Shown one piece after another: positions 42,659-51,750 of a stretch of DNA of 64,000 nucleotides; positions within the stretch are counted from its first letter, which is position 1, and each line of letters starts with the position of its first letter. The notes beneath the pieces were generated by a model that saw nothing but the letters and a program-made list of their open reading frames with translations, searched no databases and was not told the origin of the DNA. This stretch comes from Sphingobium ummariense RL-3. Its GTDB lineage: Bacteria > Pseudomonadota > Alphaproteobacteria > Sphingomonadales > Sphingomonadaceae. A program made the position numbers and the translations under genes. Where the stretch lies: NCBI RefSeq assembly GCF_000447205.1, contig NZ_AUWY01000120.1, positions 62,001 through 126,000 on the forward strand, in the 5' to 3' direction.

Positions 42659-43795
42659 CTACCGCTTCTCGTGGTTCGCTGCGACCGCCTTCGCGACGGC
42701 CTGCATCAATTGCCAGCGCACGGGGATCGGCTCGGTGGTGCTGCCGATCATCACCGCGACCGCATAGCTGGTGCCGTCCGGCGCGGTCATGATGCCGACA
42801 TCGTTGAAGCCGGTCGAGCGCGGCGGCAGATCCTGCCCCGTGCCGGTCTTGTGCAGATAATGCCATCCGGCCGGGACGCCGCCCTTGATCCGCTGCGGCC
42901 CGGTCTTGGCCTCTTCCATCAGGGAAAGGAGCAGCCGGCTGGAACCGGCGGAAAGCATGTCTCCCTCCTTGAGCTTCGCGAGCGCGGCAACGATCGAGCT
43001 GGGTGCCGCGCCGTCCGGCGGATTGGCGAGATAATTGTCCAGCGCCTTGACCCGCACTGCCATAGGCAGCTTCGCGCGGGCCGCGTAGAAATTCCGGCCG
43101 AGCGAATAATCCTGCCGCCAGTCGAGTCCGGCGGTGGTCGCCTGGAGCAGCCGTTCGCCCGGTCCGAAGCGGATATCCTTGATAAGCCGCCGTGCGAGGA
43201 AGCCGCGCACCACGTCGGGGCCACCCACGGCGCGCAGCAGCGTGTCGTTGGCAGTGTTGTCGCTCTGCGTCATCGCCCGCTTCATCAAGTCGGCATAGGT
43301 GGTCGTCCAACCCGTGTTGCCGACCAGCGCGGCAGTCGGCTGGTGAAAGAGAGTCAGATCCTTCTTCGTGATGGTCGTCGTGTCGGCAAGGCGCAACTTG
43401 CCCCGGTCCACCGCGTCGAGGAAGGCCATGGATACCCAAAGCTTCGACACGCTCTGCTGCGGGAAAAGCTGGTTGCCGTTCCAGGCAACGGTCCAGTCCG
43501 AGCCGATCCGCCGGACGGCGATGCCGACTTTACCGTTGAAGCTCTGCCCCAGGTTCCGCACCACGCTGACCAGCGCGGGTGAAGGCGTTTCGCGCTGGTC
43601 GATTTCTTGAAAGGGGCGCGGCGGGTTGGCGACCGGCTTGATCGGCCATGTATTGGTCGTGGGCTGGACCCGTTGCGCCGGCCGCGCTGCAGCAGCCTGC
43701 GCGCGAGGGGGCGGCGGCGCGCTGACGCAGGCCGACAGTGCAGCGATCAACAGGACGAGGCGTGCGGAACCGCCCCGGGCATCATGAGAACTCAT
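42659..43795 (-). CDS. Class A beta-lactamase-fold serine hydrolase, probable lipoprotein
   Basis: A 378-residue exported protein. The N-terminus ends in a lipobox-like LIAALSAC (Cys at about 23), then a Pro/Ala-rich linker. The active-site signatures are SxxK in FPQQSVSKLW, SDN in TQSDNTAN and KTG in YLHKTGTGQ. The omega-loop Glu of true class A beta-lactamases is not evident in the LGRNFYAARA-LPM region, so the role may be in peptidoglycan or another ester/amide rather than resistance. It is located 101 bases upstream of polA in the same direction. Confidence 0.8.
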   Translation of the reverse strand: MSSHDARGGSARLVLLIAALSACVSAPPPPRAQAAAARPAQRVQPTTNTWPIKPVANPPRPFQEIDQRETPSPALVSVVRNLGQSFNGKVGIAVRRIGSDWTVAWNGNQLFPQQSVSKLWVSMAFLDAVDRGKLRLADTTTITKKDLTLFHQPTAALVGNTGWTTTYADLMKRAMTQSDNTANDTLLRAVGGPDVVRGFLARRLIKDIRFGPGERLLQATTAGLDWRQDYSLGRNFYAARAKLPMAVRVKALDNYLANPPDGAAPSSIVAALAKLKEGDMLSAGSSRLLLSLMEEAKTGPQRIKGGVPAGWHYLHKTGTGQDLPPRSTGFNDVGIMTAPDGTSYAVAVMIGSTTEPIPVRWQLMQAVAKAVAANHEKR

Positions 43796-43952
43796 CTATT
43801 TCCCCGCTCTCCGAGGGCATAGTAACGGCCTGTTGCCGGGACGCTGGCAAGATTCATGCGACGAATGATTCCCCATTTGCGATGTAAGGAGTCTGAATGG
43901 AGGAAAGTGGCCGCTCAGAAGGGGTTAAGCCGCAGTCCTGCAGGGGAATGGT

Positions 43953-44804
43953 ATGAACGATATCATGATGGACAGGCGGCAGTGGCTGCTTGGAGCGGGC
44001 GCCGGGATGCTGGTGCTGCACAGCACCGGAGCCGTGGCTGCGGAGCCGGCCTTTGCGTCCCAGCGCATTGCCGTGACGGTGCGGGGGCAGGGAAAGGATG
44101 TGCTGTTGATCCCGGGTCTCGCCAGCGGGCCCGGGGTGTGGAACGGTGTCGTCGGATCGCTGCCGGGCCGCCGCCTGCACCTGATCCAGGTCCGGGGCTT
44201 TGCCGGCCTGCCGCCCGGAATCAACCGCAGCGGACCTTTGCTCCAGCCGGTGGCCGACGAAATCGCGCGCTATGCGGCGTTGTCCGGGCTGAAGCTCCCG
44301 GCGGTGGTAGGGCACTCTATGGGCGGCATGCTGGCGATGATATTGGGCCTGAAGGGCGGCGTTGGCAGGGTGATGGTGGTAGACATGTTGCCCGCCGGCG
44401 CGGCGATGCTGGGCGGCACGGCGGGGGGCATGGGCTATCTTGCCGACCAGCTCAGCCTGTATTTCACGCAGACAAGTGCCGGGCGGCGCTATCTGGCCGA
44501 TATCGTAGCGCGCACGCCGGGCGCGCAGGGAAGCGATCCCGACGTCATCGCCAATGCGTTGCGCGACCTTGCCAATACGGATCTGGGCCCGCAGCTGCCG
44601 CGGATGACGGTGCCGCTGGAGGTGGTCTATGCCGTCGGCGCGGACCAGGGCCAGGCGGTGGAGATCACCCGCCGCTTCCGCGCTGCCTATGCGGGCAAGA
44701 AGGGCGCGACGCTGTTGCCGCTGGGGCCGAGCGGGCATCTGGTGATGGCGGACCAGCGGGATCGTTTCAACGCCGCGCTGCGGAAATTTCTCGAGCCGAT
44801 TTGA
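43953..44804 (+). CDS. Exported alpha/beta hydrolase
   Basis: A 283-residue protein of the alpha/beta-hydrolase fold with nucleophile elbow VVGHSMGGMLA (Ser about 120), oxyanion-side VLLIPGLASGPGVWN, an Asp in VYAVGADQGQA and His in GPSGHLVMADQ. The N-terminus MMDRRQWLLGAGAGMLVL carries Arg-Arg before a hydrophobic stretch, resembling a Tat signal. The substrate is unknown. A ribosome site (GGGGAA) precedes ATG 43953. Confidence 0.84.
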   Translation: MNDIMMDRRQWLLGAGAGMLVLHSTGAVAAEPAFASQRIAVTVRGQGKDVLLIPGLASGPGVWNGVVGSLPGRRLHLIQVRGFAGLPPGINRSGPLLQPVADEIARYAALSGLKLPAVVGHSMGGMLAMILGLKGGVGRVMVVDMLPAGAAMLGGTAGGMGYLADQLSLYFTQTSAGRRYLADIVARTPGAQGSDPDVIANALRDLANTDLGPQLPRMTVPLEVVYAVGADQGQAVEITRRFRAAYAGKKGATLLPLGPSGHLVMADQRDRFNAALRKFLEPI

Positions 44805-44884
44805 TCGGGGTCAATGCGGCGCGTTCGGTTGCGGGAGAGAAGGAAGGCCCCGATGCGCTTCCCGCGTGTCAACCCCTCCCTCTC

Positions 44885-44921
44885 GGCGCGGACGCCTTCC
44901 TTGGCGCCGCGCCATTTTTTT
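44885..44921. terminator. Terminator between the hydrolase gene and nadB
   Basis: GGCGCGG (44885-44891) pairs with CCGCGCC (44907-44913), with an inner GCC/GGC pair, followed by ATTTTTTT to 44921, where the opposing nadB stop begins. Confidence 0.82.
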
Positions 44922-46525
44922 CAGGGCGCCAGCACCGTGTCCACCGCCTGCGGCAGGGTGTCGGGATAATCGAGCGTATAGTGCAGGCCCCGGCTTTCCT
45001 TGCGGTGCAGGGCGGACCGGACGACCAGGCGCGCCACCTCCAGCAGGTTGCGCAGCTCGATGAGGTCCGGCGTGACGCGGAAATTGCCGTAATAATCGTC
45101 CACTTCCTGCGCCAGCAGCGCGACCCGATGCTGGGCGCGCTCCAGCCGCTTGGTGGTGCGGACGATGCCGACATAGTCCCACATGAAGCGGCGGATTTCC
45201 TTCCAGTTGTGCTGAACGATGACTTCCTCGTCGCTGTTGGTGACTCGGCTTTCATCCCACGGCCGGATCGGCGGCGGGGCGGGGAGGTCGTTCCAGTTGG
45301 CGCGGATGTGCTTCGCCGCCGCCTCACCGAAGACGAAGCATTCGAGCAGCGAATTGGAGGCGAGGCGGTTAGCGCCATGCAGGCCGCTCTCGCTGACTTC
45401 CCCGGCGGCGTAGAGGCCTGGCAGGTCGGTGCGGCCGTCCAGGTCGATGATGACGCCGCCGCAGGTGTAGTGCTGGGCCGGGACCACCGGAATCGGCTCC
45501 TTGGTGATGTCGATGTCGAGGTCGAGCAGCCGGGAATAGATGGTCGGGAAGTGGTGCTTCACGAACTCGGGATCCTTGTGACTGATGTCCAGATGGACAT
45601 AGTCGAGGCCGAGCCGCTTGATCTCATGGTCGATGGCGCGCGCCACCACGTCGCGCGGCGCGAGTTCGGCGCGCGGGTCGAAGCGGGGCATGAAGCGCTC
45701 GCCGCCACCGGGGACGCCGGGGGGGAGCTTGAGGTGGCCGCCCTCGCCGCGCACCGCTTCGGTGATGAGGAAATTCTTGACCTCCAGATTGTAGAGGCAG
45801 GTCGGGTGGAACTGGTTCATCTCCATGTTCGACACGCGGCAGCCCGCGCGCCAGGCCATGGCGATGCCGTCCCCGGTCGCCCCGCGCGGCGCGGTGGAGA
45901 AGAGATAGGTGCGGCCAGCACCGCCCGTGCACAGGATCGTCGCCTTGCCCAGCAGCGCGTCGACATGGTTGGTCCGCTTGTTGAAGGCGTAGACGCCCCA
46001 GACATGGCCGTCGCCCGAATAACGCTCGCCATGGCGGGAGGTGATGAGGTCGATGGCGACCATGTCCTCCAGCAGCGTGATGTTGGGATTGGCGCGTGCC
46101 GCCTTGAGCAATGCGACCTGCACCGCCTGGCCGGTGGCGTCGTCGACATGGACGATGCGGCGATGGCTGTGCCCGCCCTCGCGAGTCAGGTGCCAGCGCT
46201 CGCCGAATTCCTCGCCGCCGTTGAAGGGAACGCCGAGCTGCGCCAGCCGGTCGATTGCCGCCGGGGCCTCGGACACGACGAACTCGACGGTTTCCCGATT
46301 GTTGAGGCCGGCGCCGGCGACCATGGTGTCGTGGACATGTGCCTCGAAGCTGTCGCCCGCGTCCAGCACCGCGGCGATGCCGCCCTGCGCCCAGTTGGTC
46401 GAGCCGCCGTCGAGTGCGCCCTTTGCCAGCACCACGACCTTGCGGTCTTGCGCCAGGTTGATAGCGGCGGTGAGGCCGGCGGCACCGGAACCGATGATGA
46501 CGACGTCGTGGGTGGTGGTGGTCAT
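44921..46525 (-). CDS. nadB: L-aspartate oxidase
   Basis: FAD enzyme (534 residues) that oxidises L-aspartate to iminoaspartate for NAD synthesis with NadA. The FAD-binding glycine motif VVIIGSGAAGLTAAINLA, GGSTNWAQGGIAA, the active-site regions REGGHSHRRIVH and HPTCLYN, PVVPAQHYTCGGV and GLHGANRLASNSLLE, and the helical C-terminus are all present. It is not in an operon with nadA or nadC here. ATG 46525 follows copy C of the dispersed palindrome. Confidence 0.95.
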   Translation of the reverse strand: MTTTTHDVVIIGSGAAGLTAAINLAQDRKVVVLAKGALDGGSTNWAQGGIAAVLDAGDSFEAHVHDTMVAGAGLNNRETVEFVVSEAPAAIDRLAQLGVPFNGGEEFGERWHLTREGGHSHRRIVHVDDATGQAVQVALLKAARANPNITLLEDMVAIDLITSRHGERYSGDGHVWGVYAFNKRTNHVDALLGKATILCTGGAGRTYLFSTAPRGATGDGIAMAWRAGCRVSNMEMNQFHPTCLYNLEVKNFLITEAVRGEGGHLKLPPGVPGGGERFMPRFDPRAELAPRDVVARAIDHEIKRLGLDYVHLDISHKDPEFVKHHFPTIYSRLLDLDIDITKEPIPVVPAQHYTCGGVIIDLDGRTDLPGLYAAGEVSESGLHGANRLASNSLLECFVFGEAAAKHIRANWNDLPAPPPIRPWDESRVTNSDEEVIVQHNWKEIRRFMWDYVGIVRTTKRLERAQHRVALLAQEVDDYYGNFRVTPDLIELRNLLEVARLVVRSALHRKESRGLHYTLDYPDTLPQAVDTVLAP

Positions 46526-46545
46526 TTTTGTTCTGGTTTCTTGAT

Positions 46546-46622
46546 CCGTTCGGGCTGAGCCTGTCGAAGCCCCACCCTGTCTTGAAGAAAAGGAGGCCCT
46601 TCGACAAGCTCAGGGCGAACGG
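46546..46622. repeat. Dispersed palindrome (copy C, short form)
   Basis: CCGTTCGGGCTGAGCCTGTC and GAAG pair with CTTCGACAAGCTCAGGGCGAACGG (in part). It lies upstream of nadB and downstream of the ABC ATPase gene, both minus strand, and could end transcription of the ABC gene. Confidence 0.82.
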
Positions 46623-46640
46623 TGCAGAAGGATCAGCTTG

Positions 46641-47573
46641 TCACGCCGCCGCCGTCAGGTTGAGGAACACGTCCTCCAGGTCCGGATCGCGGGTCACCAC
46701 GTCGACGATCGAGAGGCCGCTCGCCTGCACGGCGTTCAGCACCTGGCCGGCATTGGCGCGGTTCTTGAGATAGGTGATGGTAAGCGTGCGCTCGTCAGCC
46801 AGCTCGACTTTCTCGAAGCTGGGATCGGCGGGGAGGACGGCGACGTCGCGGTCGACGGTGACCTGCACGACCTTCTCCTGCGCCATGGCGATCAACTCGC
46901 GGGTGGGCTTGTCGGTGATGACGCGGCCGTGGTTGATGATACCGATGCGGTCGCACAGCTCCTCGGCCTCTTCCAGATAGTGGGTGGTGAGGACGATGGT
47001 GACGCCTTGGTGGTTGAGTTCACGGACATAGGCCCAGAGTTGTTGGCGCAGCTGCACGTCGACGCCGGCTGTGGGTTCGTCCAGCACCAGGATCGGTGGG
47101 GAATGCACCATCGCCTTGGCGACCAGCAGGCGGCGCTTCATGCCGCCGGACAGGGTGCGGGCATAGGCGTTCGCCTTGTCCTCCAGATGCACCGCGCGCA
47201 GCAATTCCATCGAGCGGCGGCGCTCCTTGGGCACGGCATAATAGCCGGCCTGGTTCTCCAGCGTCTCGAACGGGGTGAAGAAGGGGTCGAAGACGATTTC
47301 CTGCGGCACGATGCCGATCGAGTTCTTCGCGTTGCGCGGGTTCTGGTCGATGTCGAAGCCCCAGATGCGCGCGGTGCCCGACGTTTTGTTGACCAGCCCG
47401 GCGAGGATGTTGATCGTCGTCGACTTGCCCGCGCCGTTGGGACCGAGCAGGCCGTAGATCTGCCCGCGGGGGATGGTGAGGTTGATGCCGTCGAGCGCGC
47501 GCTTGCCGCCGGCATAGACCTTGGTGAGGTCGGTGATCTCGATAGCGGGGACTGGGGCGGGGCTGTCGGTCAT
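46641..47573 (-). CDS. ABC transporter ATP-binding protein (DrrA/NatA-like exporter type)
   Basis: A 310-residue ATPase subunit with Walker A GLLGPNGAGKST, Q-loop GIVPQEIVFDPFF, signature TLSGGMKRRLLVAKAM, Walker B ILVLDEPTAGVD and switch His in VLTTHYLEEAEEL. After about residue 220 a C-terminal domain typical of DrrA/CcmA-type exporters follows and ends in DLEDVFLNLTAAA. No permease gene adjoins in the window. The substrate is unknown. The start at 47573 is followed upstream by an unusual motif array. Confidence 0.9.
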   Translation of the reverse strand: MTDSPAPVPAIEITDLTKVYAGGKRALDGINLTIPRGQIYGLLGPNGAGKSTTINILAGLVNKTSGTARIWGFDIDQNPRNAKNSIGIVPQEIVFDPFFTPFETLENQAGYYAVPKERRRSMELLRAVHLEDKANAYARTLSGGMKRRLLVAKAMVHSPPILVLDEPTAGVDVQLRQQLWAYVRELNHQGVTIVLTTHYLEEAEELCDRIGIINHGRVITDKPTRELIAMAQEKVVQVTVDRDVAVLPADPSFEKVELADERTLTITYLKNRANAGQVLNAVQASGLSIVDVVTRDPDLEDVFLNLTAAA

Positions 47574-47710
47574 GGCTGATCTCTATGGGGATCGAAGGCG
47601 GCGAAAGGAAGGGCTCTCATTGCATTGCCGGCATGATCGGCGACGCGCCAGTTCGAAGTTCACAGTGTTGTCGGGCTGTTCGGGCCGGATACGGGGCAAA
47701 AGTACCGGCA

Positions 47711-47816
47711 AAGTCACGCCGACGCGACAGTTGGGTCACGCTGACGCCACAGTGAAGCGACAGTGACGCGACAGGTTCGCGCCACCGACGCGACACATAG
47801 GCGACAGGGTGCAGGG
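47711..47816. repeat. Array of degenerate GCGACA/GTCACG motifs upstream of the ABC ATPase gene
   Basis: About 105 bases contain at least six close copies of (A)CGCGACAG or GCGACAG-type words (around 47722, 47756, 47766, 47789, 47801) interleaved with GTCACG and GTGACG. On the minus strand they read TGTCGC(GTCACTGTCGC). They start 138 bases upstream of the ABC gene ATG. The rest of the 441-base spacer (47574-48014) holds a short palindrome at 47917-47937 and no gene. Confidence 0.6.
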
Positions 47817-47916
47817 CGGATTGGGCTGGTTCATTGCCGAGGGTAGATCAGGGGAAATCCTATTTTGGAAGGGGTCTCGCTTCCTTTCCAACGGCGCGTA
47901 GAGGAAGAAAGCGGGA

Positions 47917-47937
47917 TCCCGGGTCAAGCCCGGGATG
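47917..47937. repeat. Short extragenic palindrome ATCCCGGG/CCCGGGAT
   Basis: ATCCCGGG (47917-47924), loop TCAAG, CCCGGGAT (47930-47937), then GACG. This resembles the widespread CGTCATCCCGGG-type palindrome of alphaproteobacteria and shares its CGTCAT edge with the palindromes around the GIY-YIG gene. Confidence 0.7.
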
Positions 47938-48014
47938 ACGGGGGTAATGGCGGCTAACCACCCAAAAGCGGCCGATCCAGTCGGTTTTCCGCCAAGGCCG
48001 GCGTTTCGGCAGGT

Positions 48015-48965
48015 TCAGAACTGATCCGCGATGTCCATCAGGCCGAGAAGCTTCTTCGGCGCGACCGTGCGCCAGCTGCGGTGGAGGCGGTCGGTGACAT
48101 GATCCCAGTCGGTGTCGCCCCGGTCCAGCCGGATGCCGATCCAGCCGTCGCCGAAATAGGCGGGGCGGTAATAGCGTTCGGGGTCGGCCTCGATCAGGGT
48201 TGCCTGCTCCTCGGGCGCGGTGGTCTTGACGATCAGCGCGACGACGCCGTCGCCATGATGGTCCTGGGTGAACCAGGCGAATTTCTTGCCCTTGACGATG
48301 CCGAAGCAGGGCATGCCATGCGAGGTGACCTCATCGGCCTGGGGCAGGGCGAGGGCGCGTTCGCGCACCTGGTTGAGGATATAGGCGGGCTGGCGCTCGC
48401 GGGTGACGAAGTCGGCGAGGACGCGGCTGTAGAGCTGGTGCTCGGCGATGAGGATGCGCGCGGCGAGCGTGTCGGCGGTGTCGCCCGGCAGGATCGCTAC
48501 CGGCGTCTGGCCGAGGACAGGGCCGTCGTCCAGCTCCGCCGTGACGATATGGACCGAGCAGCCGGCATGGCTGTCGCCCGCGTCGATCGCCTTCTGATGG
48601 GTGTCGAGGCCCTTATATTTCGGCAGCAGGCTGGGGTGGATGTTCAGCATCCGGTTTTCCCAGCCGGCGACAAATTCCGGCGAGAGCAGGCGCATATAGC
48701 CGGCGAGGGCGACATAATGCGCGCCCGCTTTCCTCAGTTCCGCGTCGATGATCGCGTCGAATTCGGCGCGCTTCAGGCCCTTGTGGCTGTGGCCGAAGGT
48801 CGCGATCCCCTCCGCCGCGGCCAATGCGAGACCGGGGGCATCGGGATCGTTGGCGGCGACCAGCACGATTTCATAGGGGCAGCTTTCCGCCTTGGCGGCG
48901 TAGAGCAGCGCGGCCATGTTGGACCCGCGGCCGGAAATCAGGACGGCGACTTTTGCTTTGGTCAT
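48015..48965 (-). CDS. purN: Phosphoribosylglycinamide formyltransferase fused to an MmcQ/YjbR-like domain
   Basis: Residues about 1-185 are PurN, which transfers formyl from 10-formyl-THF to GAR in purine synthesis: VAVLISGRGSNMAALL, LAGYMRLLSPEFV, NIHPSLLPKYKGLDTHQ with catalytic Asn-His, and HIVTAELDDGPVLGQ with the Asp. Residues about 200-316 form an extra domain like MmcQ/YjbR: HGMPCFGIVKGKKFAWF, VALIVKTTAPEEQATLIE and GDGWIGIRLDRGDTDWDHV. Plain PurN ends near 200-220. The fused domain's role is unknown. purM lies upstream on the same strand, separated by repeat copy D. ATG 48965 is the start. Confidence 0.93.
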   Translation of the reverse strand: MTKAKVAVLISGRGSNMAALLYAAKAESCPYEIVLVAANDPDAPGLALAAAEGIATFGHSHKGLKRAEFDAIIDAELRKAGAHYVALAGYMRLLSPEFVAGWENRMLNIHPSLLPKYKGLDTHQKAIDAGDSHAGCSVHIVTAELDDGPVLGQTPVAILPGDTADTLAARILIAEHQLYSRVLADFVTRERQPAYILNQVRERALALPQADEVTSHGMPCFGIVKGKKFAWFTQDHHGDGVVALIVKTTAPEEQATLIEADPERYYRPAYFGDGWIGIRLDRGDTDWDHVTDRLHRSWRTVAPKKLLGLMDIADQF

Positions 48966-48974
48966 CACAACCTC

Positions 48975-49107
48975 CTTTCGCCCTGAGTAGCCGCTGAGCC
49001 CTTCGACTGACTGCTTGCAGCAGTCGCTCAAGTATCGAAGGGTAGGTTCCGCGCGATGCTTCGATACGGGCCTTCGACTTCGCTCAGTCCCTACGCAGCA
49101 CGAACGG
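48975..49107. repeat. Dispersed long palindrome (copy D) between purM and purN
   Basis: CTTTCGCCCTGAGTAGCCGC at the left and CTTCGACTTCGCTCAGTCCC to CGAACGG at the right, with TATCGAAGG and CTTCGATACGG inside. It carries the variant GACTTCGCTCAG in place of GACAAGCTCAG. It fills the purM-purN spacer. Confidence 0.8.
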
Positions 49108-49116
49108 TTCTTATAA

Positions 49117-50211
49117 TCAGCCCAGATGCGTCGCCGACCAGTCGGCCTTTGCGCTCCAAGTCTCGGTGCTGCCCTTGACCGTGCAGCCCTTGTCACCGTC
49201 CTCTACCTTGCCGATGGTGAAGACGGTTTCGCCCGCATCCTCCAGCGCCTTGGCGACGGCTGCGACATGGACTTCGTCCACGGCCAGCACCATGCCGACG
49301 CCGCAGTTGAAGGTACGCGCCATCTCTTCCGGCTCGATATGGCCCTGCGCCTGGAGGAAGGCCATCAGGCGCGGTTGCGGCCAGGCGTCGGCATTCACGA
49401 CGGCGTGGGCGCCGTCCGGCAGGACGCGCGGGATGTTTTCGAGGAGGCCGCCGCCGGTGATATGGGCGAGCGCGTTGATCATGCCCGCACGCACCAGCGG
49501 CAGCAGGCTCTTCACATAGATGCGCGTCGGGGCCATCAGCGCGTCGATCAGCAGCACCTCATTGTCGAACAGGGCCGGGCGATCGAGCTTCCAGCCCTTG
49601 TCGGCGGCGAGGCGGCGGACCAGCGAATAGCCGTTGGAGTGGACGCCCGAGGAGGCGAGGCCCAGCAATATGTCGCCGGGCTTCACGCGATTGCCGGTCA
49701 GCGCCTTGGAGCGCTCCACCGCGCCGACGCAGAAGCCGGCGAGGTCATAGTCGCCATCGGCGTACATGCCCGGCATTTCGGCGGTCTCCCCGCCAATGAG
49801 GGCGCAGCCGGCCTGGCGGCATCCTTCGGCGATGCCGGCGATGACCCGTTCCGCGACGCCGCTTTCCAGCCGGCCGGTGGCATAATAGTCGAGGAAGAAG
49901 AGCGGCTCCGCTCCCTGGACGATGAGGTCGTTGGCACACATCGCGACCAGGTCGATGCCGACGCCGTCATGGCGGTCATGGTCGATGGCAAGCTTGAGCT
50001 TGGTGCCGACGCCGTCATTGGCGGCGACGAGCAGCGGATCGTCATAGCCGGCGGCCTTCAGGTCGAAGAAACCGCCAAAGCCGCCCAGTTCCGCATCAGC
50101 GCCGGGGCGGCGGGTGGCCTTCGCCAGCGGGGCGATGGCGCGGACCAGCGCGTTGCCGGCGGCGATGTCGACGCCAGCCTTGGCGTAGCTGTAGGATTCG
50201 GTGTCGCTCAT
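49117..50211 (-). CDS. purM: Phosphoribosylformylglycinamidine cyclo-ligase
   Basis: AIR synthetase (364 residues), which closes the imidazole ring in purine synthesis. The characteristic blocks [80 protein letters not shown] and [17 protein letters not shown] are intact. It is the first gene of the purM-purN pair and is separated from purN by a dispersed palindrome, so both may still be co-transcribed. Confidence 0.97.
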   Translation of the reverse strand: MSDTESYSYAKAGVDIAAGNALVRAIAPLAKATRRPGADAELGGFGGFFDLKAAGYDDPLLVAANDGVGTKLKLAIDHDRHDGVGIDLVAMCANDLIVQGAEPLFFLDYYATGRLESGVAERVIAGIAEGCRQAGCALIGGETAEMPGMYADGDYDLAGFCVGAVERSKALTGNRVKPGDILLGLASSGVHSNGYSLVRRLAADKGWKLDRPALFDNEVLLIDALMAPTRIYVKSLLPLVRAGMINALAHITGGGLLENIPRVLPDGAHAVVNADAWPQPRLMAFLQAQGHIEPEEMARTFNCGVGMVLAVDEVHVAAVAKALEDAGETVFTIGKVEDGDKGCTVKGSTETWSAKADWSATHLG

Positions 50212-50266
50212 GGGGATGCGCCTAGAGCAATGTGCCGAAAAGGGGAAGGGTCGGGGGGGCTCCCAT

Positions 50267-50384
50267 CCGTTCGTCCTGAGGTGCCGCTGAGCTTGTCGAA
50301 GCAGCGTATCGAAGGACCGATGTCGCGCGCAAACCCTTCGATACGGGCCTTCGACTTCGCTCAGTCCCTACCCAGGGCGAACGG
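50267..50384. repeat. Dispersed long palindrome (copy E)
   Basis: CCGTTCGTCCTGAGGTGCCG with GAGCTTGTCGAAGCAGCG at the left; CCTTCGACTTCGCTCAGTCC and CCCAGGGCGAACGG at the right; TATCGAAGGACCGATGTC in the middle as in copy A. It lies in the divergent spacer between purM and the DUF2066 gene. Confidence 0.84.
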
Positions 50385-50448
50385 ACGATCGCCTGATGAC
50401 GTGCCTTCCCGCTTGGCAGGCGGGGTGTTTCCCGCCAAAAGGGCGCGC

Positions 50449-51750
50449 GTGAACTCCATCCTGCCCCTCCGCCGCCTTTCCGTCCGGCCGATCACCCTGT
50501 TGCGCGCCCTTTCCCGCCCGGTACAGGTCGCGGGTGCGATCCTGCTGGGCCTCGCCGCCGCGGCGCTGCTGGCGCAGATGGAGGGAGAGCGCGGCGTGCC
50601 GCCGATCGCGAGCGGCGGCGATTTCGAGGTGCAGGGCGTCAAGGTGGACGTCTATGCCAAGGATGCCGATACGGCGCGCCATGCCGGCTGGCGGCTGGCG
50701 CAGCGGCAGGCGTGGCGGATGCTGTGGACCCGCACCCATGGCGCATCCGGCGTGCCATCCCTGTCCGATTCGCAGCTGGAGGCGATGATTTCCGGTATCG
50801 AGATCGAGCAGGAGCAGGCGGGGCCGAACCGCTATGTCGCGACGCTGGGCGTGATGTTCGATCGCGCGCGGACCGGGCAGTTGCTGGGCGTATCCGGCAA
50901 TGTCATGCGATCGCCCCCGCTGCTGGTGATCCCGGTGCTGTGGGACGGCGGCTCCGCCGTATCCTACGAGCGGGTCAATGAATGGCAGAAGGCCTGGGCG
51001 CGTTATCGCACCGGCGACAGCGCCATCGACTATGTGCGGGTGGCCGGCTCCATCGCCGACCCGATCCTGCTGAACGCCGGACAGACCGGGCGGCGCGGGC
51101 GGCTGTGGTGGCGCGTGCTGCTGGACCAATATGGCGCCGCCGACGTGGTGATTCCGATCGCGCGGATCGAACGGCAATGGCCGGGCGGGCCGGTGACCGG
51201 CACCTTCACCGCGCGCTATGGCCCCGACAACATGCTGATCGGCAGCTTTTCGCTGCGGGCGTCGAACGAGGCGGCGCTGCCGCAGATGATGGACGAGGGC
51301 GCGCGGCGCATCGACGAGCTGTATATCCGGGCGCTGAACGACGGCCGGCTGCGGCCCGACCCGTCGCTGATCATCGAGGAGCCGGTCGATCCCGACGCGC
51401 TGGCGATCGAGAATGCCGTCGAACTGCCGATCGAGGCGGTCGACGTTTCCGCCCTGCCGGGCGGCACGGCGACGAGCTTCTCCATCCAGTTCGAAACCCC
51501 CGACGTCGCGTCGGTGAGTGCCGGCGAGGCGGCGGTGCGGGCGATCCCCGGTGTCCGGTCCGCGGCGACGCGCAGCCTGGCGCTGGGCGGTACCTCGGTC
51601 ATGCAGGTGAATTTCGAGGGCACGGTGGACATGCTGCGCGCCGGATTGCAGGCGCGCGGCTATACCGTGGCGGCGAACGGCACGACGCTGCGCATCACGC
51701 GGCGGGCGGCGCAGGCGGCCCCGGCGGGAGCGGCCGCCCCCAACCCATGA
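50449..51750 (+). CDS. DUF2066-domain membrane-anchored protein
   Basis: A 433-residue protein with one N-terminal hydrophobic helix (VAGAILLGLAAAALLAQM, about 24-41) and a large periplasmic part. FEVQGVKVDVYAKDADTARHAGWRLAQRQAW matches the DUF2066 family, which is fixed upstream of hdaA in alphaproteobacteria. Function is unknown. GTG 50449 has AAAAGGG nearby upstream; an earlier GTG at 50401 has none. The stop overlaps the hdaA start (ATGA). Confidence 0.82.
   Translation: MNSILPLRRLSVRPITLLRALSRPVQVAGAILLGLAAAALLAQMEGERGVPPIASGGDFEVQGVKVDVYAKDADTARHAGWRLAQRQAWRMLWTRTHGASGVPSLSDSQLEAMISGIEIEQEQAGPNRYVATLGVMFDRARTGQLLGVSGNVMRSPPLLVIPVLWDGGSAVSYERVNEWQKAWARYRTGDSAIDYVRVAGSIADPILLNAGQTGRRGRLWWRVLLDQYGAADVVIPIARIERQWPGGPVTGTFTARYGPDNMLIGSFSLRASNEAALPQMMDEGARRIDELYIRALNDGRLRPDPSLIIEEPVDPDALAIENAVELPIEAVDVSALPGGTATSFSIQFETPDVASVSAGEAAVRAIPGVRSAATRSLALGGTSVMQVNFEGTVDMLRAGLQARGYTVAANGTTLRITRRAAQAAPAGAAAPNP

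Noticed and set aside
39771-43439. A 1,222-codon open frame that would fuse polA with sequence antisense-free through the upstream serine hydrolase
   Set aside because: The polA N-terminus MSQNHLYLVDGSGYIF begins at 42557; upstream the frame has no family match, and the hydrolase gene at 42659-43795 in another frame has clear motifs.
42659-43795. Annotation of the two class A-fold proteins (14098-15138 and here) as beta-lactamase resistance genes
   Set aside because: Both have SxxK, SDN and KTG, but the omega-loop Glu needed for efficient hydrolysis is not seen; a general serine hydrolase is the safer call.
43856-46558. A 900-codon open frame on the plus strand
   Set aside because: It is a GC-rich shadow opposite nadB and out of frame with the hydrolase at 43953; its composition is Arg/Ala/Gly with no domain.
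49126-51750. An 874-codon open frame on the plus strand
   Set aside because: The first half is opposite purM; only the part from GTG 50449 matches a protein family (DUF2066).
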